Source: Thalassotalea_F euphylliae | GTDB taxonomy: Bacteria; Pseudomonadota; Gammaproteobacteria; Enterobacterales; Alteromonadaceae | Assembly: GCF_042682785.1 (NCBI RefSeq) | Contig: NZ_JBHUIB010000012.1 | Span: 248,001 to 312,000, forward strand | Direction: 5' to 3' | DNA length: 64,000 nucleotides | In this document: positions 52,833-61,267 of the stretch, piece by piece | Layout: each line of letters begins with the position of its first letter | How positions within the stretch are numbered: position 1 is the first letter of the stretch | Notes under the pieces: model-generated | Seen by the model: the letters and a program-made list of their open reading frames with translations, nothing else | Databases searched by the model: none | Told to the model about the DNA's origin: nothing | Position numbers and translations under genes: made by a program

Positions 52833-53925
52833 CTGTGCTCTTTTCCGCTGCTATATTTGGAGTTTGTGCTAACCAATCCATCATTAATTGGTACGCCAAT
52901 GCGAGAATAACCGCACCGATAAATAGACCAATGATACCTGCTGATACCATCCCGCCAATTGCGCCTAGTAGGATAACGAGCATAGGAACATCTGTTCCTC
53001 TGCCAAGCAACAAGGGTTTCAGAAATGCATCTGCACTGCTTACAATCAAGCTATACACGAGAAAGATGACCGCAGGAGTTGGATCTGCGACAGAGAAATA
53101 GTAAGCCGACACTGGGCCTAAGATCAGGATAGGTGGTAGTTGCATGATGGCAACAATTAAAACGAGTAACGTCCACAGACCGGTTAATGGAATATCCGCA
53201 ACAATTAAACCAATTGCCGCTAAAAATGCCTGGATGGCCGCTATACCTAAAACCCCCTGTGCCACACTGCGAATTGTAGCAATAGAGTTGGTTACGGCCT
53301 CTTCACCTTTTTCATTCATCAAACGTCTGAAAAACGCTTTCACTCCCTGATGACAACTTTCGCTTTTGGTCATAAACACTGCAGCAATAATAAACGATAT
53401 AATAAATTGACCAATCGTTGCGCCAAAGCCTGCAATCCCAGATAGCACCTTGCCGCTGTATTCTTTTATCTGTTCAGAGTGCTTGGTGAGAAACTCAGTT
53501 AAGTTATTCGACGCTTCAGACCATAAGACATGTGTTTTTTCGCCTATAAGTGGCCACTCTTTTACTTGTTCTGTGGGGGGGGGAACGACCAGAGTTCCCT
53601 CTTTGATTTGCTGGCTTAGGTTTGTACCTCGCTCTATTGCTGAGGAAGAGAACTGCCATGTAGGTATTACCATGATGGCAATTGCAATAACGGCGATCAG
53701 GCCAGAAGCTAGGCTTTTTTTACCGCCCAAAGATTTAGACAGTTTCAAACATAAAGGGTGCAGTGCTACAGCTAATATCGCGGCCCAAATGATGGGCGTG
53801 ACAAACGGTTTTAATATGTCGTAACACCAAGTGGCGAGTATTGCTATTGCCCCCACTTTAATGGCCGCGTCGATATAACGGCGTACGATAATTTTGTCTT
53901 CTGAAGTAAGCGTTTTATCCGTCAT
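52825..53925 (-). CDS. AI-2E family transporter
   Basis: A 366-residue membrane protein of the AI-2E (formerly PerM/UPF0118) family, with about seven or eight helices and the segment LLGRGTDVPMLVILLGAIGGMVSAGIIGLFIGAVILALAYQL-like ending (long form not repeated here). Despite the name, members move varied substrates, and autoinducer export is shown for few. A run of nine G residues on the plus strand (53575-53583) encodes three prolines here and could slip. It is the first gene of an operon with HlyD and DUF2955, an unusual pairing for this family. Confidence 0.85.
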   Translation of the reverse strand: MTDKTLTSEDKIIVRRYIDAAIKVGAIAILATWCYDILKPFVTPIIWAAILAVALHPLCLKLSKSLGGKKSLASGLIAVIAIAIMVIPTWQFSSSAIERGTNLSQQIKEGTLVVPPPTEQVKEWPLIGEKTHVLWSEASNNLTEFLTKHSEQIKEYSGKVLSGIAGFGATIGQFIISFIIAAVFMTKSESCHQGVKAFFRRLMNEKGEEAVTNSIATIRSVAQGVLGIAAIQAFLAAIGLIVADIPLTGLWTLLVLIVAIMQLPPILILGPVSAYYFSVADPTPAVIFLVYSLIVSSADAFLKPLLLGRGTDVPMLVILLGAIGGMVSAGIIGLFIGAVILALAYQLMMDWLAQTPNIAAEKSTDV

Positions 53926-54211
53926 AGTAGCCCCTTTTTATTTGAAAAAGCTGTATGGTTTCGACAAGTGAATATCTGATACTCAAGCGATACCGTTATA
54001 TTTGGTAAGTGCATAAGAACATGCAGTCGAGTTGATTTGCACAATAAGCAGATGGCATGGAGTTTAGTCAAAAGTCTAAAGTAGCTTTTCATAACGCCTG
54101 AAACCCTTGTTGTTCGTATTATTGCTCGAGGTCGTTCAATTTCTAATCTACCTAAATTCCTGAAAAAACAAAAGTTAAATCTATGAGCTCGGATTGGACG
54201 GGAGTATTGGT

Positions 54212-54226
54212 GCATCAAATAGGTGC
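54212..54226 (+). promoter_or_regulatory. NtrC site 1 (distal)
   Basis: GCATCAAATAGGTGC fits GCACY-N5-GGTGC with one mismatch. Its centre is 32 bp from that of site 2, about three helical turns, as at E. coli glnA. Confidence 0.7.
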
Positions 54227-54243
54227 GTGATCAAAAATTGTGC

Positions 54244-54258
54244 GCACCAAAATGGTGC
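54244..54258 (+). promoter_or_regulatory. NtrC site 2 (proximal)
   Basis: GCACCAAAATGGTGC is a perfect match to the NtrC binding palindrome, 63 bases upstream of the sigma-54 promoter. Confidence 0.85.
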
Positions 54259-54321
54259 CTACGAATTTTAGTGTACTCACTCTATTTTGCTAAGTTGTTG
54301 TTTTATAAAGATGAAAAATGA

Positions 54322-54338
54322 TTGGCATAGTGATTGTT
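54322..54338 (+). promoter_or_regulatory. Sigma-54 promoter of glnK-amtB
   Basis: TTGGCATAGTGATTGTT matches YTGGCACGNNNNTTGCW at the invariant GG and TTG positions, with correct spacing. Transcription should begin near 54348, about 24 bases before glnK. Confidence 0.85.
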
Positions 54339-54371
54339 TTACCTTGTTACAAATAACATAGGGGAATCATT

Positions 54372-54710
54372 ATGAAGTTAGTTAACGCAATCATTAAGCC
54401 ATTCAAGCTCGATGATGTCCGAGAAGCTATCTCAGAGATCGGGGTTGAAGGTTTAACAGTCAGCGAAGTGAAAGGTTTTGGCCGTCAAAAAGGCCACACT
54501 GAGCTTTACCGTGGCGCAGAATATCAAGTCGACTTTTTACCAAAAGTAAAATTAGAAATTGCTGTGAATTCAGATGTTGTTGAGCGTTTAGTAGAGGCGA
54601 TCAGCAAAGCGGCTTATACCGGCAAAATCGGCGACGGTAAAATTTTCGTTTACGACCTTCAGCAAGCAGTACGAATTCGCACAGGCGAATTAGATACTCA
54701 AGCCATCTAA
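54372..54710 (+). CDS. glnK: Nitrogen regulatory protein P-II (GlnK)
   Basis: A 112-residue P-II signalling protein that senses 2-oxoglutarate, ATP/ADP and glutamine status. The uridylylated Tyr51 is in the T-loop (YRGAEYQVDF), and GDGKIFVYDLQQAVRIRTGE is the C-terminal P-II signature. AGGGGAA lies 7 bases before the ATG. It precedes amtB by 21 bases, so it should bind and plug AmtB when nitrogen is plentiful. The promoter shows NtrC and sigma-54 control. Confidence 0.96.
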   Translation: MKLVNAIIKPFKLDDVREAISEIGVEGLTVSEVKGFGRQKGHTELYRGAEYQVDFLPKVKLEIAVNSDVVERLVEAISKAAYTGKIGDGKIFVYDLQQAVRIRTGELDTQAI

Positions 54711-54731
54711 AATAATTATAAGGGGATAGAA

Positions 54732-55976
54732 ATGGAAGAGTTAGCAAAAGTATCTACCAGCGTAACTGAGTTACGTTTTGCGTTGGATACGTTTTATTTC
54801 TTAATTTCGGGTGTACTAGTAATGTGGATGGCGGCTGGTTTCGCTATGTTAGAAGCTGGTCTTGTACGCTCTAAAAACACGACAGAGATTCTTACTAAAA
54901 ACGTTTGTTTGTATGCGATTGCTTGTGTGATGTACCTACTTATCGGTTACAACATCATGTACGTAGATAACGCAGAAGGTGGTATTATTCCTAGCCTTGG
55001 CGCATTAATTGGTACTCAAGCAGCAGACGCTGATCACTCTTTAGAATCAGATTTCTTCTTCCAGGTAGTATTCGTAGCAACTGCTATGTCTATCGTATCT
55101 GGTGCAGTGGCTGAGCGCATGAAGCTTTGGTCTTTCTTACTGTTTGCAGTCGTACTGACTGGTATTATCTACCCAATCGAAGGTTACTGGACATGGGGCG
55201 GTGGTTTCCTTTCTGAAGCTGGCTTTAGTGATTTCGCAGGCTCAGGTATTGTTCACATGGCAGGTGCTGCAGCAGCATTAGCAGGTGTTTTACTTCTTGG
55301 TGCACGTAAAGGTAAATACGGCGCAAACGGAGAAATCTACCCAATTCCAGGCTCAAACATGCCACTTGCAACCTTAGGTACATTCATTCTTTGGATGGGT
55401 TGGTTTGGCTTCAATGGCGGCTCTCAGCTAATGGTATCTGACGTTGAAAACTCAACGGCTGTTGGTCAAATCTTCCTTAATACCAATGCAGCAGCAGCGG
55501 CAGGTGCAGTAGCGGCATTATTGCTTAACAAAGCGGTATGGGGTAAAGCAGACCTTACGATGATTCTAAACGGCGCATTAGCAGGCCTTGTTGCTATCAC
55601 TGCTGACCCACTTTCGCCATCACCACTATTTGCTTCTCTAATCGGTGCATTAGCAGGTGTGTTAGTTGTATTCTCAATCGTTGGCTTCGACAAAGTGAAA
55701 ATTGATGACCCGGTAGGTGCTATCTCTGTTCACGGTGTAGTTGGTTTCTTCGGTGTTATGGTTGTACCTTTCAGCAACGCAGACGCAAGCTTTGGTTCAC
55801 AGCTATACGGTGCATTAGTTATCTTCGGTTTCGTATTTGTAGCAAGCTTAGTGGTTTGGACAATCTTGAAGAAAACTATGGGTATCCGTGTTAGCGATGA
55901 AGACGAATACAACGGTGTTGATAAGTCAGACTGTGGTATTGAAGCTTACCCAGAGTTCGTTTCGGTTAATAGCTAA
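54732..55976 (+). CDS. amtB: Ammonium transporter AmtB
   Basis: A 414-residue ammonium channel with eleven membrane helices. The family signature GSGIVHMAGAAAALAG contains the first pore His, and ISVHGVVGFFGVMV holds the second. WMGWFGFNGGSQ is also typical. The N-terminus lacks an evident signal peptide; helix 1 is VLVMWMAAGFAMLEAGLVR. It is translated from an ATG 6 bases after AAGGGGA, co-transcribed with glnK under NtrC control and ended by a hairpin with a long T-run. Confidence 0.96.
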   Translation: MEELAKVSTSVTELRFALDTFYFLISGVLVMWMAAGFAMLEAGLVRSKNTTEILTKNVCLYAIACVMYLLIGYNIMYVDNAEGGIIPSLGALIGTQAADADHSLESDFFFQVVFVATAMSIVSGAVAERMKLWSFLLFAVVLTGIIYPIEGYWTWGGGFLSEAGFSDFAGSGIVHMAGAAAALAGVLLLGARKGKYGANGEIYPIPGSNMPLATLGTFILWMGWFGFNGGSQLMVSDVENSTAVGQIFLNTNAAAAAGAVAALLLNKAVWGKADLTMILNGALAGLVAITADPLSPSPLFASLIGALAGVLVVFSIVGFDKVKIDDPVGAISVHGVVGFFGVMVVPFSNADASFGSQLYGALVIFGFVFVASLVVWTILKKTMGIRVSDEDEYNGVDKSDCGIEAYPEFVSVNS

Positions 55977-56017
55977 TCGCAACAAACCATAAGAAAAATA
56001 AAAAAACTTTATATTTA

Positions 56018-56041
56018 AGCAGCCTAAGGGCTGCTTTTTTT
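56018..56041 (+). terminator. Terminator of glnK-amtB
   Basis: AGCAGCC and GGCTGCT pair around TAAG, followed by a run of T. Confidence 0.9.
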
Positions 56042-56138
56042 CGTATTAAAACAAATAAAAATTGTTGGAATATAGTTCAAGCAATTCAAATTTGTGTAGA
56101 ATTAACCGTTAGTTATTAAGCAAAGTGATGTGAACAAT

Positions 56139-57065
56139 ATGGCGAGAGAGCAATTTGGCATATGTGCCGAGCCGAACTTACATGGTACTTACTTACTGTT
56201 TAATGCGTTAGATGATAAAAATGCATTTATCCGACAGGCACTGTCGCGAATACCCGCTATGCTTGATCATTACGCCGACCAGTTTTCAGAAGCGAATTTA
56301 TCGGGTGTTATCGCAATTGGTGCTAATTACTGGGATGAACTCTGCCCTGAAGGTCGACCCAAGCACCTGACTTCTTTTCCTACGATGCAAAGTGATGACA
56401 GAATCGCACCCGCAACAAGCGGCGATATCTATGTAGAAGTACGTAGCGACCGTTCTGATGTGAATCACATTGTTAGTACTAAAATCATGGAGTTTTTGGC
56501 TGATAGCGTGGAGCTTATTGAGCAAACACGTGCCTTTCGCTATTTAGATGGCCGTGATTTAACGGGGTTTGTTGACGGTACGGAAAATCCTCAAGGTAAA
56601 AATCGCCGCACGGTAGCTTTGGTTAATGAAGAAGATGACCCTGAATTTGCTGCAGGTAGTTACTTGCATATACAGCGTTATCGTCACAACATGAAGTTGT
56701 GGAACATGCTCAAAGAAAAGGCACAAGAAGATATTTTCGGTCGTACTAAGGTTGATAACGTTGAGTATGCCAGTGAAGACAAGCCGCTAACCGCTCATAC
56801 CAAGCGCACTAGTTTAAAAGACGATGATGGCAAAAGTATCGAGATCCTTCGCCAAAGTATGCCATATGGAGATATGAAGGTGCAGGGGCTATTCTTTGTG
56901 TCTTACTGCCATTCACCAGAGCCTTTCACCTTAATGCTGAAAAGTATGATTCAAGGCGACGGAGAAGGACATTTTGACCACATGTTGAAATATACCGAAG
57001 CTCAAACTGGCGTTGCGTTTTTCGCGCCGAGTTTGAACTTTTTGAAATCTTTAGCGGATAACTAA
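56139..57065 (+). CDS. DyP-type peroxidase (YfeX-like)
   Basis: A haem peroxidase of about 308 residues, similar in layout to E. coli YfeX. The catalytic Asp is in GFVDGTENPQG; the proximal His is likely in TAHTKRTSL, and RQSMPYGDMKVQGLFFVSYC is the third conserved block. No Tat or Sec signal is present, so it is cytoplasmic, and no encapsulin gene is nearby. ATG 56139 is preferred to a GTG at 56130, though the ribosome binding site is modest either way. Physiological substrate unknown; YfeX-type proteins react with porphyrinogens and dyes. Confidence 0.9.
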   Translation: MAREQFGICAEPNLHGTYLLFNALDDKNAFIRQALSRIPAMLDHYADQFSEANLSGVIAIGANYWDELCPEGRPKHLTSFPTMQSDDRIAPATSGDIYVEVRSDRSDVNHIVSTKIMEFLADSVELIEQTRAFRYLDGRDLTGFVDGTENPQGKNRRTVALVNEEDDPEFAAGSYLHIQRYRHNMKLWNMLKEKAQEDIFGRTKVDNVEYASEDKPLTAHTKRTSLKDDDGKSIEILRQSMPYGDMKVQGLFFVSYCHSPEPFTLMLKSMIQGDGEGHFDHMLKYTEAQTGVAFFAPSLNFLKSLADN

Positions 57066-57071
57066 CGAAGC

Positions 57072-57902
57072 TTACTTGAGCCGAACACCGTTTGGCTCAA
57101 TCACAACTTTACCTTGCTTCATTAGGTGTCCAATCGTTTGCTTGAATGCTTTCTTACTGACACCGAAGACTTCGCTTATCTCGTCTGGTGACGATTTATC
57201 GTGTAGCGGGCAATAGCCCTTATTGTTTGCCAAATAGTCCAAAAGTATTTGGCTGAAGTCGTTAACTTTACCTTTACCGCTGCGCGCCAACTGTAAATCA
57301 ATACGACCATCTTCACGCATCTTTTTGATGTAGCCCTTCATTTTCTGGCCAGTGCGCAACTGTTGGTGGACTTCAGTTTTATATATTAATCCCCAATGCT
57401 TATTGTTAACTATGGCTTTAAAGCCTAAGTCAGTTCGGCTACCTATGGTGAGCGAAACTTCTTCGCCATTTTTGTAGTCTGCTGGCCAGACATCCAGATA
57501 CTTGTCTAACTTGCTCGAGGCGACTAATCGTTCTGTCCGCTGATCAACATAAATATAGACAAGGTAGCGCTTACCCACTTCCATGGCTTTATGCTGATTG
57601 TTGTGTGGAACCAACAAGTCTTTTGGAAGTCCCCAATTAAGGAAAGCACCGAGTTTATTGGTAGCCACACATTCTAATGACACAAACTCGCCTGCTTGCC
57701 CATAGGGCTTTTCAGTAGTAGCAACAAGGCGGTCAAGTGAATCTACATAGAGAAACACATCGACTAACGTTTCTGGTTGAAGGTCTGGAGATGTGTAGCG
57801 GTTTGGCAAAAGAATTTCGCCTAATTCATCGCCGTCCAAATATGCACCATTTGCACTTAACGCAATTACAGGAAGGGTATTAAATTTGCCAATATCAGCC
57901 AT
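57072..57902 (-). CDS. S1-like RNA-binding protein, CvfB family
   Basis: A 276-residue protein with several S1-type beta-barrel modules and a C-terminal winged helix (EISEVFGVSKKAFKQTIGHLMKQGKV). NKLGAFLNWGLPKDLLVPHNNQ and GYIKKMREDGRIDLQL are characteristic of CvfB/YitL proteins, which bind RNA and in Staphylococcus affect virulence gene expression. Here a general RNA-related role is the safest reading. It is convergent with the peroxidase gene, with only 6 bases between stops, and lies upstream of nothing else on its strand. Confidence 0.85.
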   Translation of the reverse strand: MADIGKFNTLPVIALSANGAYLDGDELGEILLPNRYTSPDLQPETLVDVFLYVDSLDRLVATTEKPYGQAGEFVSLECVATNKLGAFLNWGLPKDLLVPHNNQHKAMEVGKRYLVYIYVDQRTERLVASSKLDKYLDVWPADYKNGEEVSLTIGSRTDLGFKAIVNNKHWGLIYKTEVHQQLRTGQKMKGYIKKMREDGRIDLQLARSGKGKVNDFSQILLDYLANNKGYCPLHDKSSPDEISEVFGVSKKAFKQTIGHLMKQGKVVIEPNGVRLK

Positions 57903-57964
57903 AGCGGGTCTTTTGAAAGGTAAAGTGCCGCTATTTTACCTAAGCTAGCGTGTCATTACACCTG

Positions 57965-58408
57965 CTATTGTAAGGCAAGGTCTTTTGCTTTGATGTATTC
58001 GGCCTGACGCAAATGTAGTAGATCGCCAATTTTGCGGATCACATGTTGTTCAATAGCGGCAACTTCACCATCTGCTTTCGCTAATTGCCATAGCAAACTG
58101 ACCATTTCAATTTTTTGCTCGGGTGAATATTGCTGATTTAAGATAGACGTGAACCGATAAAAGTCAGTCGCGTTTTCACTCAATGCTATGGCATGTTCCA
58201 TAATGTCGTCGACTTCTAATGGCGTTAGAGAAAACGCAGACATTAATAACGTCGCCATGGTTTGTTGTTCATCGTCCGTAATCATTCCATCCGCTTTCAT
58301 CACTTCGACCAACAATACAGATACAGCCATGTCTATTGTAAGTTCAGCTTCTGGAACTTGGTCGGCTTGCTCAAATTGTTGAAAAAAAGCTTTTATTTTA
58401 CTGATCAT
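57965..58408 (-). CDS. TerB-like protein
   Basis: A 147-residue helical protein of the TerB/tellurite-resistance-like fold. Two repeats with acidic metal-binding loops are visible: VEVMKADGMITDDEQQ and WQLAKADGEVAAIEQHVIRKI. No other ter genes are present, so tellurite resistance is not supported; standalone TerB proteins are common in marine gammaproteobacteria and of unknown function. It sits 62 bases upstream of the CvfB-like gene on the same strand. Confidence 0.85.
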   Translation of the reverse strand: MISKIKAFFQQFEQADQVPEAELTIDMAVSVLLVEVMKADGMITDDEQQTMATLLMSAFSLTPLEVDDIMEHAIALSENATDFYRFTSILNQQYSPEQKIEMVSLLWQLAKADGEVAAIEQHVIRKIGDLLHLRQAEYIKAKDLALQ

Positions 58409-58660
58409 GATGCGACTTCTTATTGGCAGATAAAAGATTGAACTAATGACATTACATTAAAATAGTAACCGAGAGGCGAATAGGATCAATAGTCACTCAG
58501 TGAAACATTGTTTCAGCATGTTATCACTCAATGGTTGTTAATTGTTTTGTAAGTAATATACTATGGATAAATAAATGACAGCGTTGTCATGTGTCTAACA
58601 ACTTTTCGTAAAAATACGATGCTGTGTGAAAGCTACGACAACAGGTGCTTGTAAAATCTG

Positions 58661-59800
58661 ATGACCAATAAAGAAATAAAACCCGCCACGCCCAAGAAAC
58701 GCCTGTTATCTGTGGATGCTCTACGTGGCTTTGATATGTTTTGGATTATGGGGGCTGAAAAGCTGTTTATCGCATTGTTTTTCATCACCGGTTGGTCGAT
58801 GTTTAGCACGCTTGATGGGCAGATGAAGCACGCCTCTTGGCATGGCTTTACTGCATACGACCTTATTTTTCCTCTATTTATCTTTCTATCTGGTGTCAGT
58901 ATTGGATTAGCAGCAAAATCAATAAACACTTATGACCCTCCAAAACGAAAAGCACTTTATAAGCATGCGTATACAAGACTTGGCCTGCTTTTACTGCTAG
59001 GCATTGTTTATAACCATGGTTGGGGAACAGGTATACCAGCAGCCCCTGAACAGATACGTTATGCGAGCGTTTTAGGGAGAATTGGTATAGCGTGGTTTGT
59101 GGCCATTATGTTGGTTTGGCACTGCAGTGTTCGAACACAGTGGCTAACGTCTATCTCATTGCTTGTGGGTTATTGGTTGGTACTTCGATTTATTACAATA
59201 GGCCAATATGGTGGCGGCGACTATAGCGCAGAATTTGCATTAAACGTGTGGTTTGATCAAACACTTTTACCTGGCATTACCTACCGCGATGCCCCGATGG
59301 ATCCCGAGGGGATTTTGTCTAACATACCTTCGATTGTAAATGCGATGGCGGGCGTATTTATTGGGCGACTAATAAAACAGCTTCAACTGTTTCCTACCAA
59401 ATTGATTGGTCTGCTAGTTGTGGCAGGATCATTATGTCTCGCTGTAGGGGTAGCGTGGGGACAGATATTTCCCATTAACAAAAGTTTGTGGACGTCCAGT
59501 TTTGCATTAGTCACCATTGGCCTAAGTGTCTTGATACTTGCTCTTTTTTATTGGCTTATCGATGTACTTGAGTGGAAACGTTTAGCAACTTGGTTTGCCG
59601 TTATCGGCATGAACTCAATTGTTATTTACATCAGTACCAGCATTTTTGATTGGCAGTTTTTGTCAAAAAGTTTGTTTGGTGGCATCGCCACTTTGTTCGG
59701 TGAAGGTGGCGCAATGTTACTAATTGTGTCTGGGACTCTACTTTTACAGTGGCTATTTTTATATTGGTTATATAAACGAAATATTTTTATAAAAGTTTAA
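58661..59800 (+). CDS. DUF5009/HGSNAT-like membrane acetyltransferase
   Basis: A 379-residue membrane protein with about ten helices. The N-terminal SVDALRGFDMFWIMG and FTAYDLIFPLFIFLSGVSIG mark the DUF5009/heparan-alpha-glucosaminide N-acetyltransferase-like family, whose animal member moves acetyl groups across a membrane onto sugars. In marine bacteria such genes are often near glycan-degradation loci; none are adjacent here. The ribosome binding site is weak (AGGTG 12 bases upstream). It ends with a strong terminator. Confidence 0.85.
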   Translation: MTNKEIKPATPKKRLLSVDALRGFDMFWIMGAEKLFIALFFITGWSMFSTLDGQMKHASWHGFTAYDLIFPLFIFLSGVSIGLAAKSINTYDPPKRKALYKHAYTRLGLLLLLGIVYNHGWGTGIPAAPEQIRYASVLGRIGIAWFVAIMLVWHCSVRTQWLTSISLLVGYWLVLRFITIGQYGGGDYSAEFALNVWFDQTLLPGITYRDAPMDPEGILSNIPSIVNAMAGVFIGRLIKQLQLFPTKLIGLLVVAGSLCLAVGVAWGQIFPINKSLWTSSFALVTIGLSVLILALFYWLIDVLEWKRLATWFAVIGMNSIVIYISTSIFDWQFLSKSLFGGIATLFGEGGAMLLIVSGTLLLQWLFLYWLYKRNIFIKV

Positions 59801-59850
59801 ATGTTGGTTTATTTAACTAACGTATTCTTTGAACGTTCACATTTTCACCA

Positions 59851-59880
59851 ATAAAACGCTACCTAAGGGTAGCGTTTTAT
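59851..59880. terminator. Terminator of DUF5009 gene
   Basis: ATAAAACGCTACC and GGTAGCGTTTTAT form a 13-bp stem around TAAG. Confidence 0.88.
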
Positions 59881-60012
59881 TTTCTTAAGTTTATGTAAAG
59901 TAAGAAAAAATTTTTTATTACTTATTATTTCAATGATCTGCACAGAATCGGCGCGCAATTTGTAATAGACGTTTACAACTTATACAAAGCTAATAACAGA
60001 TATTTCGTTAAC

Positions 60013-60028
60013 ATTTACATATGTAAGT
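60013..60028. promoter_or_regulatory. Palindrome upstream of RND efflux genes
   Basis: ATTTACATATGTAAGT is a 16-bp palindrome with one mismatch, 36 bases before the adaptor start. It could be a repressor operator of the TetR type; no regulator gene is visible in the window. Confidence 0.4.
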
Positions 60029-60063
60029 ATTTTGTTGCAAGTATCGCAAGTGAGGGCAGAGCG

Positions 60064-61257
60064 GTGACACGGAAAAAGCAAATCATAGTACCCATTGTAG
60101 TTTTACTACTAGGCATTCTTACCTTCGTTGGTCTGGCAAGCATGAAGAAACCACCAGAAGAAAAACCTGCAGTAGATAACACTCCCATCGTAGCAGTTGA
60201 ACCAGTCAACGTTGATGCAATGCATCTAACCGTGGGTTCATACGGCATTGTTAAACCTAAATATGAAACTGAGCTTATCGCACAAGTAAATGGTCAAATT
60301 GTTGAGTTAAATGACGCATTTGTTCGTGGTGGTTTTGTTTCTCAGGGCCAACTGTTAGCGCGTATCGACCCTAATGATTACGAAGCAGCCTTGATTGATG
60401 CGGAAGCTAATTTAGCGTCTGCATTGGCGTCATTAGAAACTGAACGTGCACAAGGTAAAGTGGCTGAACGAGAGTGGAAACGCATTCATGATGCTTCACC
60501 TACTGAGCTTTCGCTACGTAAGCCTCAGCTTGCACAAGAGCTAGCGAGAGTGAAAGCGGCGGAAGCTTCGGTATTGCGTGCTAAGCGAAACCTAGAACGC
60601 ACCGAAATTCGCGCACCTTATGATGCCATGATTGAGTCTCGTGAAATTGGTTTGGGCTCATATGTTGGCGTCGGTCGAAATGTCGGTAAGTTACTTGCAA
60701 CTGACATTGCAGAAGTTCGCCTGCCAGTTGCTGACAATCAACTAGAATTTTTAGAAAACCACGGTGAGCAATCAAATGTTGTACTAAACGGCGTGTTTGC
60801 TGGCAAGGAAATGCGTTGGAACGCAAAAATTGTGCGTAGCGAAGGTGTTGTAGATAACAAGAGTCGCATGAGTTATTTAGTCGCTCAAATTGAAGATCCG
60901 TATGCATTGTCAGATAAAAATAAAGAACCGTTGCGTTTTGGCTCTTATGTAAATGCTGAAATTTTTGGTGTTACGTTAGCGCAAGCGACAACTGTTCCGC
61001 GTTACTTAGTTGAAAATTCACGCGTTGCTATTTTAGATGAAGAGTCTAAGTTGCGTTACGTAGACGTTGATATTGTCCGCCAGGATGGTGCCAATGTGAT
61101 TATCTCTGGTGGTTTACATCAGGGCGATCGCATTATTGTGTCTGCATTAGATTACCCAATTGACGGAATGGCGTTAGCACTTGAAAGTGACACAAATCTT
61201 GAGCAGCAAGAAAATGAAGATGTTACTAATACACAAGTCGCCAGTGTAAGCGAGTAA
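60064..61257 (+). CDS. RND efflux periplasmic adaptor subunit
   Basis: A 397-residue membrane fusion protein. An N-terminal anchor (about 6-25) is followed by barrel-sandwich (VNGQIVELNDAFVRGGFVSQ), a helical hairpin (about 115-180) and the second lipoyl half (ERTEIRAPYDAMIESREIGLGSYV), then beta-barrel and membrane-proximal domains. Translation starts at GTG 60064, with GAGGG 7 bases before. It overlaps nothing but is separated from the pump gene by only 10 bases, with AAGGAG between, so they are one operon. The substrate range is unknown. Confidence 0.92.
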   Translation: MTRKKQIIVPIVVLLLGILTFVGLASMKKPPEEKPAVDNTPIVAVEPVNVDAMHLTVGSYGIVKPKYETELIAQVNGQIVELNDAFVRGGFVSQGQLLARIDPNDYEAALIDAEANLASALASLETERAQGKVAEREWKRIHDASPTELSLRKPQLAQELARVKAAEASVLRAKRNLERTEIRAPYDAMIESREIGLGSYVGVGRNVGKLLATDIAEVRLPVADNQLEFLENHGEQSNVVLNGVFAGKEMRWNAKIVRSEGVVDNKSRMSYLVAQIEDPYALSDKNKEPLRFGSYVNAEIFGVTLAQATTVPRYLVENSRVAILDEESKLRYVDVDIVRQDGANVIISGGLHQGDRIIVSALDYPIDGMALALESDTNLEQQENEDVTNTQVASVSE

Positions 61258-61267
61258 GGAGCGGCTC

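Larger units (their letters stand above)
53926..54371. other. Intergenic region upstream of glnK
   Basis: A 446-base gap between divergent operons. The 3' part holds two NtrC-type sites and a sigma-54 promoter for glnK-amtB. The 5' part (53926-54200) has one open frame on the minus strand that lacks a ribosome binding site and protein-like composition; I see no gene there. Confidence 0.6.

Noticed and set aside
53922..54218. 98-residue open frame upstream of glnK
   Set aside because: No ribosome binding site, overlaps the AI-2E start, and composition is not protein-like.
57965..58408. Tellurite resistance locus
   Set aside because: Only a single TerB-fold protein is present; no terZ, terD or terC neighbours.
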